From Hyalella azteca (Eukaryota; Arthropoda; Malacostraca; Amphipoda; Hyalellidae), in contig NW_025944591.1 in NCBI RefSeq assembly GCF_000764305.2, positions 124,001 through 188,000 of the forward strand: a stretch of 64,000 nucleotides of DNA, written 5' to 3'. Position numbers and translations under genes: made by a program. The notes under the pieces were generated by a model. It saw only the letters and a list, made by a program, of their open reading frames with translations, had not been told where the DNA came from and did not search any database. Positions 34,564 to 47,845 of the stretch are shown piece by piece. The first letter of the stretch is position 1. Each line of letters begins with the position of its first letter.

Positions 34564-35750
34564 GTCCAAAGTGTCATCTCAAGCACCAGTCAATGATAGG
34601 TCCTCTGGTACACTCCTCACAGGTCCATTTGTTTAGCGTCCGCATCGCCTCCGAGTCCGTTGATTATCGGACCGGCGCTCGCCAATCATCCAGCAACTTT
34701 GTCTCCTCGCCTACAATGAAACTTAAATTGATGAGGTCTCAACATGGCTGTAGTTGATCACTTGAAAGTAACTCCTTTTGGTTTCACTAGAAAAAAGTAG
34801 CTTGAGCAAGCTTGAAGTCTTCCGAAGTACTATGGAGAATTTCAAGCTAAGAAAAACGACTCGCTATCGAGGTTTGACAGATCGTTCAAAATGACAACCT
34901 TCGCCAAACTTGGTCATGTTCTTTCTCTATAGGACATCGGGAGACTAGTCGCTTTTGCAAAGTTTTCTCCGCTTCCCAATCACTAATCAGCGTTTCTAAG
35001 AGCCTCACTACGTCCTAAGATTCTGCGACACGTTTAATTTCATGTAAAAAAATAGATTTACTTGTTAAAAAAGGAAAATTCTGTGCGCAACACGTGGATA
35101 CTTTGAACAATTTTTTGATTTGACTTGAACAATTTTCTATCGTTAAACACAAAATATTTAAGATAACTCCCCGTAGCTCAAGATAAGAAGCTAAGATGGA
35201 TGAATTCGCTTCAAAATCGCTACTGGAAAAATATATTTAAAGGAATTAACTTTAAAATTTCCATCCGCAATATTTTCCTAATAGAGCCTTTGACTCACGC
35301 ACAGAAATTGGGGTAAAAAAGATATGAAATTATGCACCTCTGATATGTGTCTAAATAATTCGTATCATTAAAATTGTTATAAATTTGTTTGCTCGCGAAG
35401 CAAAACATTGTTTGTTTAAATGTTTAAATAAATGTAAATTAAATGCCACGACGTGATGCGTCGGATTGCAAAGTCCTGGTAATATTTTTCATTTCGTGGT
35501 TCGTGACTAATCTGTTCAGTTATTTGGCCTGTCTTGTTTATGCTCATAATTAGGCTGTTCGATTGTTAGGGTAAAGTCATGATATTTCTTAGGTGGGTTT
35601 AATCAGGAATATAAATCACCGGTATGGTAAGCGATATGTTATACTGATATAGAAAAAAAGGATTTGTCTTCATGTAAAATAAATCTGTCTACGGATGGTT
35701 CAATTTGATGCCATAGTTGACCAGCAAAGTTTGGTCCAGTCTAAGCTTCC
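34564..35750. other. Intron 1 stretch, nothing recognised
   Basis: A+T-rich sequence without supported features. Confidence 0.35.
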
Positions 35751-35754
35751 TTCT

Positions 35755-36085
35755 CAGCCAAGTCTCGTTGTCCAGACCGAGCTGCTCAGCCAAGTCTCGT
35801 TGTCCAAACCGAGCTGCTCAGCCAAGTCTCGTTGTCCAGACCGAGCTGCTCAGCCAAGTCTCGTTGTCCAGACCGAGCTGCTCAGCCAAGTCTCGTTGTC
35901 CAGACTGAGCTGCTCAGCCAAGTCTTGTTGTCCAGACTGAGCTGCTCAGCCAAGTCTTGTTGTCCAGACTGAGCTGCTCAGCCAAGTCTTGTTGTCCAGA
36001 CTGAGCTGCTCAGCCAAGCCTCGTTGTCCAGACCGAGCTGCTCAGCCAAGTCTCGTTGTCCAGACCGAGCTGCTCAGTCAAGTCG
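35755..36085. repeat. Minisatellite, 32-bp unit, about 10 copies
   Basis: Unit AGCCAAGTCTCGTTGTCCAG plus ACCGAGCTGCTC. Variants CTTGTTG and ACTGAGC cluster in the middle of the array, suggesting local expansion of a variant unit. Confidence 0.95.
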
Positions 36086-39000
36086 TGTTCCTGCTCTTGG
36101 CGGCTCCAGTCCTGCTCGCCAGCTCCCCGCGTTCCTCCAGGCCCCGATTCCATGCCGAGGTCAGCCGCCGATCTGACCCCCTCACGCGACGACCCATAAC
36201 GCACCAACTTTTCTCCACAATTTTCGGACTCGAGACTTTCTGCTTGGTCGGATCCACACGGCTTCCATCCCCTCTCTCTCTCGCTCTCTCTTTCTTCCTC
36301 TCTCTCTTCTTCATTCAAGGCAGGAGTGTCCACTTGTGTGTATTTATTTTGTGTTTAATAAAGTCTTCTCGCAAGTCAACAGAATCTTACGATATATGTG
36401 CGGAGGAGACAGACTGAACTACTTCATTGAATATTGATACTTTTTAGGTGTGCCTCAAATAACCAGAGTAATTATTTATTGTTTCAATAAGAATGTATCA
36501 TTGACAATTTACGTGGTCGCATGTGTGTTTGTCCTTGTGGGAAGACTTCACCATCGGTTGTTACGAGTGTAGGTGGCTTGCTTGTTTACATTATTTTTAT
36601 ACATTGTGTGGCCATACACAGTTCATCAATTTGTTGTTCGAGATTTTTGTATCCAGGCTTGTTCTTCGTCATACGTTATAGTTATCATTATCTAAAACTT
36701 AAAAAAAAACTTTAATTTCGTTGCCCACTTTAGAAATTTGCATCAATAAATGATTAGCGTCATAGATGTTTAACCGGCATTATTGAGAACCGTACTTCAT
36801 AATCATGAAATTCTCGCTATCAAAGTCGCTCAGTAAGCATAGATTTCAAATGCCTCTATAATATCACCACAATGCAGCGTGCCTCCTTCAATTTGATCCG
36901 ATTTTACACAGGTTTCTCCCCATCTTATTAGCGTCTTATATTAATATACGTTTAATCGCTCATTAAAACCGTTCTTAATGACTTCGTTTGCGATGGATGT
37001 GAATTCCATGCTGCGAGCACCTGTCAAGACGATGCACCAGTATCTGTGATACGGCAGCGGTGTGCCCCGTAGCTTTAGGTATTGCAATTACGAGAGGATC
37101 ACTGTCATTACGTCCGGTAAAACATCGTCGATATTACAGATATTTGTTAATGCTATCACTTATTCGGGCAATGATAATGGGTGGTCATGCAGCTTTCTAA
37201 TTTTTGTTACGGCTTTTAGTCGGGGAGCTCGGCTTGTGGTCGCAAGGTTTTTGAATTGATTGCATCGTAAAATTCATTTTTTAATCTTATTATTAAATTA
37301 TGCTGGATTTTAAGATAATTAGGCAAAAAAGTACGACATTAAACCATCTATTCGATCGCTTCAAAGTTGCTAAAGATGCAACGTCCAATCCAATTATTAG
37401 GTACAGTGTTTTTTATTAACCAATTTAAATCTTAACTTGACTTTCGTAGGTTCAGTTAAGTCTATGTTGCTGTTAGTTAGTTCTATGTGTTAGTTCGTTC
37501 GTGGAGATTTGAAAAATTTCTAAAATCTTTTCTTCAATTTATTCATAATTTTTGGACATTATTACAAAATTGTTAGCCCACGAATAATTACACGTGTTAA
37601 CCCTTTGTCTACGGATACATCAAGCGTTCTCAATGTTATTCGTAACGTAGTGACTGCAGTAACTATGGATCGACTGAAGATATTGAATCGATTTCTCATC
37701 GAATACCTGCTGAGCGTGTCGTCTTGGAGTTGATGTTGAAAAAATACTTAATATCCAACAAACATCAGAGTTTGGAGAAAACTGAGTGATTTGTGATACA
37801 GTTGATGAGATCAAGTCGTTCACGGAGTAAATGGGAATATCATTAGTAAACTGTTGCTCTTGTTTATCCTAATTTTCTTTATTCACTTCTTCATAATATT
37901 AACCTCTATGATTCTTCCTTTTATTTATTTACTCGCGTTTTAACAGCATGACAAGCGAAACCCTCCATTGAACTTATGTTACAACAAATTTCTATGTCCC
38001 ACTACAACGAAATTGTCAGATATTAGTACTTTAAAGTTAACTTTACTCTGAATTCACTCTATATATACCTGTTTGTTGTGCATTTATATACCTTTGTCTT
38101 GCGAGGGCAACTTTCGTTACCGAGCCTTTAAATACAAATTACATTAACGATGGTTAGCGTATTAGTAAATACGTTAACCCTTCGTCAACTGCCTGTAACT
38201 CTCTCTACATTGCCTTCACATAGGAATATCATAGATGACAGTTGATGCATCTGTCGACAATGGATTTAATCTGATAATCTATCCCGTTCAAAAGCTTGTT
38301 CCTGATAGCCGTGGTCAGCAGTCAGGTTGCCGCTCTAGTACGCCAAGCGCGAATAAATTCTGCAAGTGTTCAGAAAATATTTGGGTCCATTATTATGCTT
38401 GCAGCAAAACCTAATGGCCGACTCGATGTGGCGCAAGACTCAGCCTCTTCAGACGCCTGTATTTAATACCAGAGACTCATGGTTTATTAAGTCATGCCTG
38501 ACCGTCATTTATAATGCCTAAGTTGTGATAGCGATGTTTTATTATCGGCAGTTAAGCTTGCTTGTGTCACCTCCAGCATGGCGTCTGATCAAGTTCTGTT
38601 GTCGCTGGCTTTCTTATGAAGCAGGCGGCGATCTATGTGCATATCTTGTAGCAGCCATCGCAACTCGGAGCTCGTAAGTCATCAAGTTTTACACCTACTA
38701 TGAACAAACTTTGTGCTCCGAATGCCACAAGTCACTGTTATTTATTTATGGTTTTACATAGCACTGAATTGCATGCAAGATCTTGTGCAGCATGCAACTG
38801 CACGACATCTTGCTGCGCGCAACGAAACTCCCAATTATACGATATCTGCGGAACAGGCAACATGAATTTTTCTCTCAGGCTCATAAGTTCGCGTTGCAAG
38901 TGAAGAAATGTGATGAATTGTATTATCTATCGCAATCAATAAGCAAATTGAAAATTTTTCAACATCTTCAACTTCTCAAGTATTCGTACCCTATCTTAGA

Positions 39001-39132
39001 TGCCGCAGCTCACGTTCTTTATTAATTTTTCCGTATCGAAAAAAATCGCCTGCACATTAGTTGAAATTTGTGTGCGAAATTATTCTCACGTGTCCGTCCA
39101 TGTAAATTTTGTCGTCATTGTACTCGTCGGCT
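36086..39132. other. Intron 1 stretch, no gene recognised
   Basis: A CT-rich run lies at about 36268-36312. A degenerate phrase TTAACCCTTTGTCTACGGAT near 37595 recurs as TTTAACCCTTTGCCTATGGA near 49812 and in weaker form near 38170, suggesting an old dispersed repeat. Confidence 0.35.
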
Positions 39133-39340
39133 TAAGTATACGTAGCGGCCTTAGTTCAGGTAGCGGCCTAAGTTCACGTAGCGGCCTAAGTTCACGGAGC
39201 GGCCTAAGTTCACGTAGCGTTACATATACATATAACGGCCGATTTCCTGTCTGTGATTGGTGGGTTTAGGTAAGAAAGCCGTCAGTGATTGGATGATTGA
39301 GTTAGGAAGTCGTAATTAATTTTGTTAGTACAGGTCCTAA
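39133..39340. mobile_element. MITE copy related to 50232-50382, with internal tandem expansion
   Basis: Shares with 50232-50382 the phrases TATGATTGGTGG-like, GGCCGTCA(A/G)TGATTGG and the right end TTTTG(A/T)(A/T)AGTAC. An 18-bp unit (GCGGCCTAAGTTCACGTA) is repeated about five times inside (39143-39220). The left end is not clear. Confidence 0.55.
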
Positions 39341-39424
39341 ACTGCAAGAACTTCCGTTATATCTGCGTCATTTATTGTACAGTGAAGATACTCCTGTTTT
39401 CAGCACATACGTTTAATGCTTTGA

Positions 39425-39565
39425 ATATGCATGGCGCATGTATAAGATATGCATGGTGTATGTATAAGATATGCATGGTGTATGTATAAGATATGCATGG
39501 TGTATGTATAAGATATGCATTATATTCATTGTGATCGCTGCATGGTGTATGTATAAGATTTTGGT
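39425..39565. repeat. Minisatellite, about 22-bp unit, about 5 copies
   Basis: Unit ATATGCATGGTGTATGTATA plus AG; the last copy is separated by a short unrelated spacer. Confidence 0.9.
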
Positions 39566-40384
39566 TTGAGCGGCGCTTCACCCGACGATGCTGTCGCGTC
39601 TGGTATAGGAGTCTGAGTGCCGGTGGTTACCAGTCGTGCAAAATGAACTCGTTGCAGCTTTGAATCCTTGCATAATTCTTTGGTGATTAGAGAGATGGTG
39701 CTGAGGTTATTTATATGACCTCAGAGATAAAGGCATTTAAGGGCCAGATATGATATGATAGGAAGTCATGTATAAATGATTACCTCGTGTGATACCGTGT
39801 ACGGCTCTAACTATGTTGATAACATCAATCATTACCGTGTATATGCTGCCATGAACGACTGTTGCCATGATGCTAGCGTCAATTTCAATTATATTCATTG
39901 TGTTCGCTGGAACTAATTGTTGATTATCACCATTTTAATGAAGGATCAATTGTCCAGCGTCAATATTTATTGAAATGAAAGCAATTCCTGTTATTGGCAC
40001 TGATTGGCAATGTTTTGACTCGCTAAAGATATAAGTTGCAACCTCGCAGTTTTAGTTACGATAGACGTACGCTTCCCATGGCTGACTATTCTCATAGCGT
40101 TGTATCTTTAGCATATGTACGCATAAATCTCGATTTCCGCAAAGATTACTATCTGTTAAATATATATATCTAAGTACAGACGGGCTTGCTTAACTAATAT
40201 CGCTCGCTGCAAGAGTGGGGAGATACTCCTCAGGCTGCTGCAACTTGCGCATCATTTATTGTTTCGCCGGAGATCTTTCGCAACAAATCTGCATAGAGCG
40301 TTCAGTTTGGTCTCTACTTCGCTCCAAGAGACCAACCCTCGCTCCACGTAAACCATCGACCAGTCAAAGGCATTGCAACCATCC
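39566..40384. other. Intron 1 stretch, nothing recognised
   Basis: No supported feature. Confidence 0.35.
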
Positions 40385-40860
40385 TTCACGTCCGGGGGTA
40401 AACAGCACCACCGGCATTGGCAATAGCAGCAACATCCGCAACAATAGCACTTATACCAGCAGCAACAGTACATACACCACCACTAACAGCACTATCAGCA
40501 ACACCACCACTAACAGCACCAGCAGCAACAGTCCAACACCACCAACAGCACCAGCAACAACAGTCCCAACACCATCACTAATTAACAAATTAACAGCACC
40601 AGCATACAATAATCCAATACCACCAGCAGCACCAGCTCCAGCATCAACATCATCGGCGGCTCTGGACATCATAAATAGGAGCTGAGCGCGACAGTACCAG
40701 CAGTTGCACCAGCAGCACCACCAGCTCCACCACCACCAGCTTCAGCAGCACCAGCAGCAGCACCAGCAGCACCACCAGCACCACCAGTACCACCAGCTCC
40801 AGCAGCAACATCATCGGCGGCTCTGGATGCATCATAAATAGGAGGTGAGCGCGACAGGGC
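40385..40860. repeat. CAN trinucleotide-rich block with a two-copy larger duplication
   Basis: Imperfect CAG/CAC/CAA triplets dominate. The phrase CATCATCGGCGGCTCTGGA, followed by CATCATAAATAGGAG and TGAGCGCGACAG, occurs at about 40647-40695 and 40809-40858, so a segment of about 160 bp has been duplicated. Frames are open on both strands because the triplets rarely form stops. No gene supported. Confidence 0.85.
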
Positions 40861-41089
40861 TATTAACCGTACAGCCTCTAGAAGCGCCCGGACGCCTCTA
40901 CTCGTCCCCTCCACGCAACTTCTCTCATGTATAAATTCTGTCCAAACAATGGCGCCTTTAAGACCATAGAAAATTGTTACGCATAGTCAAAGAGAAAAGA
41001 TCTTCTCCTCTAAACGAGTCTCCTTGTCTCTGAAACGCAGCAGCGATGGAAGCAGCAGCACCAGAGTTGCATATCGCACTGCCCCCTGA

Positions 41090-41400
41090 TCCTGCTACAT
41101 CTTGAGGTGGTGCTGGTAGTGAGCACATACTATAGAGGCTTAGCACTCTACAGTTATACTAACATGTACATGTACCTCATCTTGCATCTGTTGGTGCTGA
41201 TGTGAGCACCTGCTTATGAGGCTTAGCACTCTACAGTTATACTAAGACGTACATGTACCTCATCTTGCATCTGTTGGTGCTGATGTGAGCACCTGCTTAT
41301 GAGGCTTAGCACTCTACAGTTATACTAACATATACCTGTACCTCATCTTGCATCTGTTGGTGCTGATGTGAGCACATACTATAGAGGCTCAGCACTCTAT
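41090..41400. repeat. Minisatellite, about 83-bp unit, about 3.5 copies
   Basis: Units beginning GAGGCTTAGCACTCTACAGT at 41135, 41218 and 41301, with a partial one at 41384; each ends in GGTGCTGATGTGAGCAC. Confidence 0.93.
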
Positions 41401-42842
41401 TTTCACATGTAATTCCTATGAAAGTGATTCGTTTGCCACTTATAAAAGACTTAAACAGATGTAGACTATTACTATTCACATATTATTTTTCATTAAATTT
41501 GAATTCGTCACTGGAATATTGTTTCATTGGGAAAGTTCAATCACTTAGAACATTCATAATTCTTCTAGACAAGCTTATTGAGACGAACATTTCAAGTCTT
41601 CTAAGACTCTTTTGCAATGTGTTATGTTTTACAACGAAGTAATTCTTCAATTACTACAAGTTAACATGACTATATCAGGCAATTCGCTTATCAAGGCCTG
41701 ATTTCATTTAGTAGCTTGATGAAATACAATTTATTTCGAAAGCCTCGAGCAATGTTAAGCTCATTGTGCGTTTCAGTTCATTTAGCTATAAAACTTATGA
41801 ATGTAATTACCTATGCTGTATTCTATTGATTTAACCTTGCAATTGCAATAACAGTGGATATTATTCATTCAATTATTATAATTGCTCAAGATGCTAATAA
41901 CATTAACAAGCATCAATTTTTTTACATTAACAAGCTAAAGCCTAGATATTAAATAACACTGGTGAAAAAATCTAAAAAGAGATGTTTTCTAATTTTTTCC
42001 GTCTCAGATAGATTTAAAAAATACTTGAATAGTATTTCAATTGAATACTTTTAATTGAAATTGTCATGCCTGTGTTGTAGGAGAAATGTCGTTTGTTTGC
42101 AGCAATTGCCTCGCAAATATTTCAGAGTTGAAAACTTAAGCAGCAAATTGTCGAACAGTTCTCGCTTAAAATTGTACATTGAGTCCAATTATAGCCCGAT
42201 TGATCAATTGAAAATAAAATCTTCTCAATTTCTGACGTTTACAAATGTATGAAATGCCTGCCAATTTATGTTTTTGAAATTAGCTGAAGTAAATGTTCCT
42301 GCCCCGTGGAGGTGGTGATTAGCAGCAGCATTAATTCCCGTGACATTATGAAAAATGATCTTTATGATGCAGTGGTGTCTATGACCCGAAGTAATAATAT
42401 TACTATAATCCTATTCTTAACATAATAAATTATCTAAAATATGCGTTTTGTTTATGTTATTGGCTGGATTTGCATAAGTAATCAGTTATTGTGACTGATG
42501 AGCGAAACGACGTCGTAGTTTTCAGAGAAAGCATCGCGCGCGTCTTGTGCGCCATGTTGCCTCAAAGTTGATGATGGATGAATGCATACACTCCTGCCAC
42601 CATGCATATACCCATGCTTGTTTATTGCGGCATGAAGGGCTGTGCTGTCATATTTATTATAAAGAATAAGGCTGCTCCCAGCCATGAAACAAGCATTTAA
42701 ATGATTATTTTAACCTAACCTTGTCCGGCCTCCATGTACCGAGCCTCCTTCAGCGCATGGCGGACGAGGCGCGTGTTGCCAGTCGTCGGACGGGCGATGT
42801 GTCAGTGTTCGTCGTCAGGTTGTGTGTGCAACTACAGTTTGG
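41401..42842. other. Intron 1 stretch, nothing recognised
   Basis: A+T-rich; short frames at 41418-41642 and 42055-42252 show no known motif. Confidence 0.35.
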
Positions 42843-43025
42843 ATTTATATTTCTTGAACTTCTCTTTAAAGAATTATTAAGTAGATTATATTTCTTGACC
42901 TTCTCGCTAATTGATTATTAAATAGATTATATTTCTTGGCCTTCTCTATAATAGATTATTAAATAGATTATATTTTTGACCTACTCTTTAATAGATTATA
43001 TTTCTTGACCTTCTCTCTAATGGAT
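42843..43025. repeat. Tandem repeat, about 40-bp unit, about 5 copies
   Basis: Unit TAGATTATATTTCTTGACCT plus TCTCTCTAATAGATTATTAAA, imperfect. Confidence 0.85.
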
Positions 43026-43061
43026 CATTGAAGTGCCAGTAAATGGGCGGCTACCTGCTCT

Positions 43062-43200
43062 ACCATCAGGACAGGTAGGGCGGGTAGGGCAGGTAAGGCA
43101 GGTAGGGCGGGTGGGGCAGGTAGGGCCTGTAGCTNCAGCAGTTGCGTGCAGCAGTTGCGTGCAGCAGTTGCGTGCAGCAGTTGCGTGCAGCAGTTGTATA
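43062..43200. repeat. Two short tandem arrays joined at a one-N gap
   Basis: GGGCAGGTA/GGGCGGGTA units run up to about 43130. After N at 43135, five copies of the 13-bp unit AGTTGCGTGCAGC follow. The junction is a closed assembly gap. Confidence 0.88.
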
Positions 43201-43261
43201 TACGCTGTAATGAGTCGCGCGTGGCCAGCTTCCGGCAGCGATAGCCAGCACGCGGTTGCCC

Positions 43262-43404
43262 TGAATTATGTGCTGGATTATCAAGCAAGCAGAAGCTGGT
43301 CATTCATGGAGCTGCGGATTAATTAATGAATGAACAATCAAGGATTAATTAATTATGTGCTGGACTATCAACGATGCAAAAGCTGGTCATTCATGGAGCT
43401 GAGA
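43262..43404. repeat. Two-copy tandem duplication, about 85 bp
   Basis: AATTATGTGCTGGA(T/C)TATCAA and AAGCTGGTCATTCATGGAGC occur twice in the same order (about 43264-43315 and 43349-43402). Confidence 0.85.
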
Positions 43405-43439
43405 AAAAGACCAGCATTATCACGAGGCCGAGTGTTAAA

Positions 43440-43890
43440 TGTAACTACGGGATAAGTAATGGGTGGTAATTATGGCAAAGGCTTTTCCATAACTACGGAT
43501 AACTATGGTGATGAATGACGTGTGGTCGTGGGGGTGATGAGTAAAAGCTTTATCATAACTACGGACAACTATGGTGATGAATGACGTGTGGTCGTGGGGG
43601 TGATGAGTAAAAGCTTTATCATAACTACGGACAACTATGGTGATGAATGACGTGTGGTCGTGGGGGTGATGAGTAAAAGCTTTATCATAACTACGGACAA
43701 CTATGGTGATGAATGACGTGTGGTCGTGGGGGTGATGAGTAAAGGCTTTATCATAACTACGGACAACTATGGTGATATATGACGGGTGGTCGTGGGGGTG
43801 ATGAGTAAAGGCTTTATCATAACTACGGATAACTATGGTGATATATGACGGGTGGTCGTGGGGGTGATGAGTAAAAGCCTTTTTACTATT
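43440..43890. repeat. Minisatellite, 66-bp unit, about 6.5 copies
   Basis: Unit ATAACTACGGACAACTATGG, TGATGAATGACGTGTGGTCG, TGGGGGTGATGAGTAAAAGC, TTTATC. The period is a multiple of three, so a 169-codon frame on the minus strand simply repeats a 22-residue cycle (AFTHHPHDH core). Confidence 0.95.
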
Positions 43891-46800
43891 ATGGAAAACT
43901 GCGGAGATGAACATAGGATGGACGTTGATGACACTCAGTACCAACTTTTGATGCCGGTACCAGTGCTGCGGGATGATTTAAGACACTTTCGGTAACTTTC
44001 CTCTCAACTTCTTAGTTTTAGGCCTCCATGCTGGTGCCGTAGAGGCTTCCCCAGCTTGTCAAAATCTCCCTGTTTTTGTCTATAGTTTGCTTGCGTTGTT
44101 CAGTGCGAGTGATTTGAAAGTTAGATTTAATTATATTTTTATAACGGATGTCATTTTTGTAGTAGTTTTAGCAGTTTCTATGCTGTCACATCTGATTGTG
44201 TTGGTTTCAATTTTCGGGTGGAGCATCGCAAGTATTTCATTCAATCCCATCTTACTAGTTTCAATCGGGTGCACCGACCACGCCACTATAAACTAGCTTT
44301 ATTAGCTTTTCTGTAATCTCAGTAGCCGCCATTGCCGCTCACATAACTTTTTATCCTGTTTCATGATGACGTTCCGAGAAAGGTATTTACCGAATATTTG
44401 TTTGATGTTCCATTTTTATGTATTACTTCAAGCGGTGGCGCCTGTGGCTATTTTTCAATCACTCCAGGGATTGCTGACATAATTTCGCCTTTCGACCAAG
44501 AATTTCTGAGAAGTTCTTGGCCCGTCGTGCGTCTCGCTGTTGCTGTCAGCTCGGCTGCAGTTTCATGTTTCCGACGAGCTTCAGAGAAAATGCTTATAGG
44601 TATCTTATTTCAAGTTAATTCTTGAGGCTGGCTTTCACTTAGAGTCTACTTGTGCAGCGGTTATTAGATTCGACACAGTATTAACTTTTGGCTTCCATAA
44701 AAGTCGCCGTACTATTTTTTAATAATAATAATAATTATAATGTACATGAGACCAAAAATTTTTCGACTATTTAGGTGTCCAAATAGGGTGCACTCATTTC
44801 CCAAATACGCAGAAATTGTTAACTATTGATGTTTGCTCTCTTTTTTCCTTTAATTCAACAATATTCATTTGCATGTACACATGGATATGGTTTGGACATG
44901 TGATGAACTATAGACGTGCGACAGATCAATAAATGTAAAACTCTAAAGAAATTTGTGGTTATTTGTTGCAAAAAAATTGTTACCATATTTCTAATTGTCA
45001 CTTATAACTTCTAGTATATTATATATATTTATACTTTGTTATAAAGAATTTAGGTAACTTAGTAACTAAGCCACTATTCGCATTAGACATCTTCGGCTAA
45101 AAATAACCGTGGCTGGAATGAACATAGTTTTAATCAAAAGTTGCTGTCGTATTCACAGTTCACCTCATTAATTAGTCACAAAACATTCGAGAGGGAAAAC
45201 TGCTCCATTTACACGGTGCGCTGCGCGTCGCTTTGTTCGGGTAAGTTCTTCAGAAAAAAATGTCTGGGGTGGTGTTTTTGTCGCGGACTCCGGTGTGGTG
45301 TTTGCAGATGCGGCTCAAGATATCGTGTGATAACGCTGGAATCTCGAGCAGGAGAGTTCCTAAAAGCCATGCCTCATAGAAAGTTACCTGAGAAAACTTC
45401 TGTTGTGGTCCAGGGAGTCGACAGCTCTGAAACCTGAAGGGTTTTACAGCGAATGTGTTTTGATGAACGAGAGATGGTACCCGTGCCGTCGCTCGAACAC
45501 GCACCACACGGAAGCTGGTGATTGTATGACAAGTTTTGGAACTCGTCGTTTCTTTATAATCACAAGGAAAGAGAGGGCATAGTGTAACGATTTTTCAAAG
45601 GGAGGTTCTCCGTTATCTATAATAGTTGAACTATGTTATTTAAAGTTCACGACGAGTGCTTAGTATGCGTAGAAAAATCACATTTTCCGTCTTCCTATAG
45701 AAAGAAACCCAACATTCTGTATCAGTGCATGCACAAATGAAGCGTTTTATGCTACTGGGCTTAACAAAACAAGCTATATGATGAAGATAAATGGTTGACA
45801 TATTTTCCATGAGTGAACTGAATATTTCTGCCACTCGATTGCTCAGATAAAGCAAATTCACTTGTCAGTCCAGCGGAAACTTCTGACAGTGTGATTCAAA
45901 GAATGAAGCATTTAACAAAATTTAATGACGTTATTATACCCATGAATTTGGCTATTAATATAAATCATTTCATATCCATGCCTTTGTTATCAGCTCTTCT
46001 GTATCTAAGCTTCTCTGAAATGGAGTTGTTGTGTGTACGAAAAATTAATTAATTCGTCATTTTAACCATGTAGCTGACCTAATGTGATCCGATGCATATT
46101 TTATTTCATTCACCATTATTATTAAAGTCAGCAACACGTTTGGTCATTTTTGTATTTGATCGTCCGTCGCACGGTTCGTTACCGGCACCTCACGCGTCTC
46201 ATTTATCTCTTCGTATTTTTCTTCGAGTTTCTACATCTTGAACGGCCGTCGCTCGTCGATCGAAGCCACGACTCGTTGCAATATCAATTCTCGGAAGCCG
46301 TCTTTTTACCTCGCTGACTCAGCACTTTTCTGCTGGCAATTAGGAGTATTTTTGGGTAATGTAAATGATAATTGTAAGGAGAGTTGGGCTCGCGATCTGC
46401 ACAAAGTCTTTCTCTTTTTTCTTTCAGTAGCGACTTCAACGTCGTCATTGGATGCGCACACTTTTAATCGTTTCAAGACTTCTATTGTTATTTAAATTTG
46501 CATACTTTCATTTCTGGTGAACGCACGAAAAGAAACGTACTTATGTACGTGCCTGATTTTACGTAGAAATTGGACTTAATTTTATTTGGAAATATCATCT
46601 TTAATTAGACCAACAATACACAAATGATACGGTACACAGAACGTTTGCTAACACAGGCTTTAAAATACGTTGACTTTTAAACAAGACTCTCGTAATGAGA
46701 ATGTATTTTTTATATCTTATAGAGAGGTTCCAAATACTAGGCTCTCACAAATTTAGGCATCGAAAAAAAATGTTTTCACGGACAATACATCGATAAAAGC

Positions 46801-47724
46801 TATATATGATAACTGCTTTCAGGAACAATCAAATGCTGAGAGACATCCATTACGCATGTTAGTCATCGGGCTGTCTATGATTATTATGTTGCAGACAAGA
46901 TGCAGGAAGAGTGCGAGGATATGAACTTCAATTACACGTTTCATGTTGAGTTTATTTCCTTGTATTACATTGGAGCTCTGGACGGTGGTTGCAAGTCTGC
47001 AGTTATGTCGTCGGTTTCGTTGCTTTACGGTTATTGTCTACTTTAAACATCATCGGGCGTGTGTAGTACTAGCGATAATTCCGCGAAATAATTATTGACT
47101 ATGGTAATAGTTGATAGGAATTCTTCAATAAAATAACCTGTATCCAATAGTTTCCTAATTAAATGCATTTCAAATATAATACTTCGAAACCTGAATACTT
47201 TGAAACCTGTTTCTCCTCTATGCTCATTCTCAGGGGATAGGTTAGGCACCATCATCTCCAAAAGATGAAAATAAATTTTTTTGGAAACCTCTAAACTCTG
47301 CAAGTGTTAAATTCATCCGTTCAATTCGATATTTTTTTACGTACGCGGTAGCTTAATTGCAATGAAGGCCCACAAAGCCAGATAATTTTTAATTATGAAT
47401 GATTTTTTATATCATAAACTTATGTCACGATTATATTGAAAATATTGTCATGAAGTTGATGAAGCCAGGTAGTTTAATATAAATTATATCAATGCAGATA
47501 AGTACTGCACGTATCAAATCTTTCATAATGAAATAGTAAATAAATTATTGGTCTGCGGTGCGATGTCGCCACCGCGATGTCCTCAGTAATTTTATATATA
47601 CGTACTGATGACTATGTTCTCTAGCACGTAGAAGGTGAATATATTATTATCAGGAATTTTAATCACACGACAAAGTTATATAATTATTTATTAGGTGCTG
47701 TTGTCACTTAGCTCTATAATAACT
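43891..47724. other. Intron 1 stretch, no gene recognised
   Basis: Mostly A+T-rich. The open frame ending at 45437 (about 98 codons, Cys-rich part) and its minus-strand shadow show no recognisable domain. An ATAATAATAATAAT run lies near 44722. Confidence 0.35.
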
Positions 47725-47845
47725 TATCTGGCATTGCAGTCACCACAGAGGAGCTGGATAACTACTTATCTGGCATTGTAGTCACCACAGAGGAGCAGGA
47801 TAACTACTTATCTGGCATTGTAGTCACCACAACGGAAATAGAGAA
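47725..47845. repeat. Minisatellite, 42-bp unit, about 3 copies
   Basis: Unit TATCTGGCATTGTAGTCACC plus ACAGAGGAGCAGGATAACTACT. Confidence 0.92.

Noticed and set aside
40215..40835. Thr/Ser/Asn-rich or Val/Leu-rich repeated proteins on opposite strands
   Set aside because: CAN trinucleotide repeats read in different frames; no gene structure.
43435..43944. 169-codon minus-strand frame with repeated His-rich cycle
   Set aside because: Product of the 66-bp minisatellite, whose period is a multiple of three.
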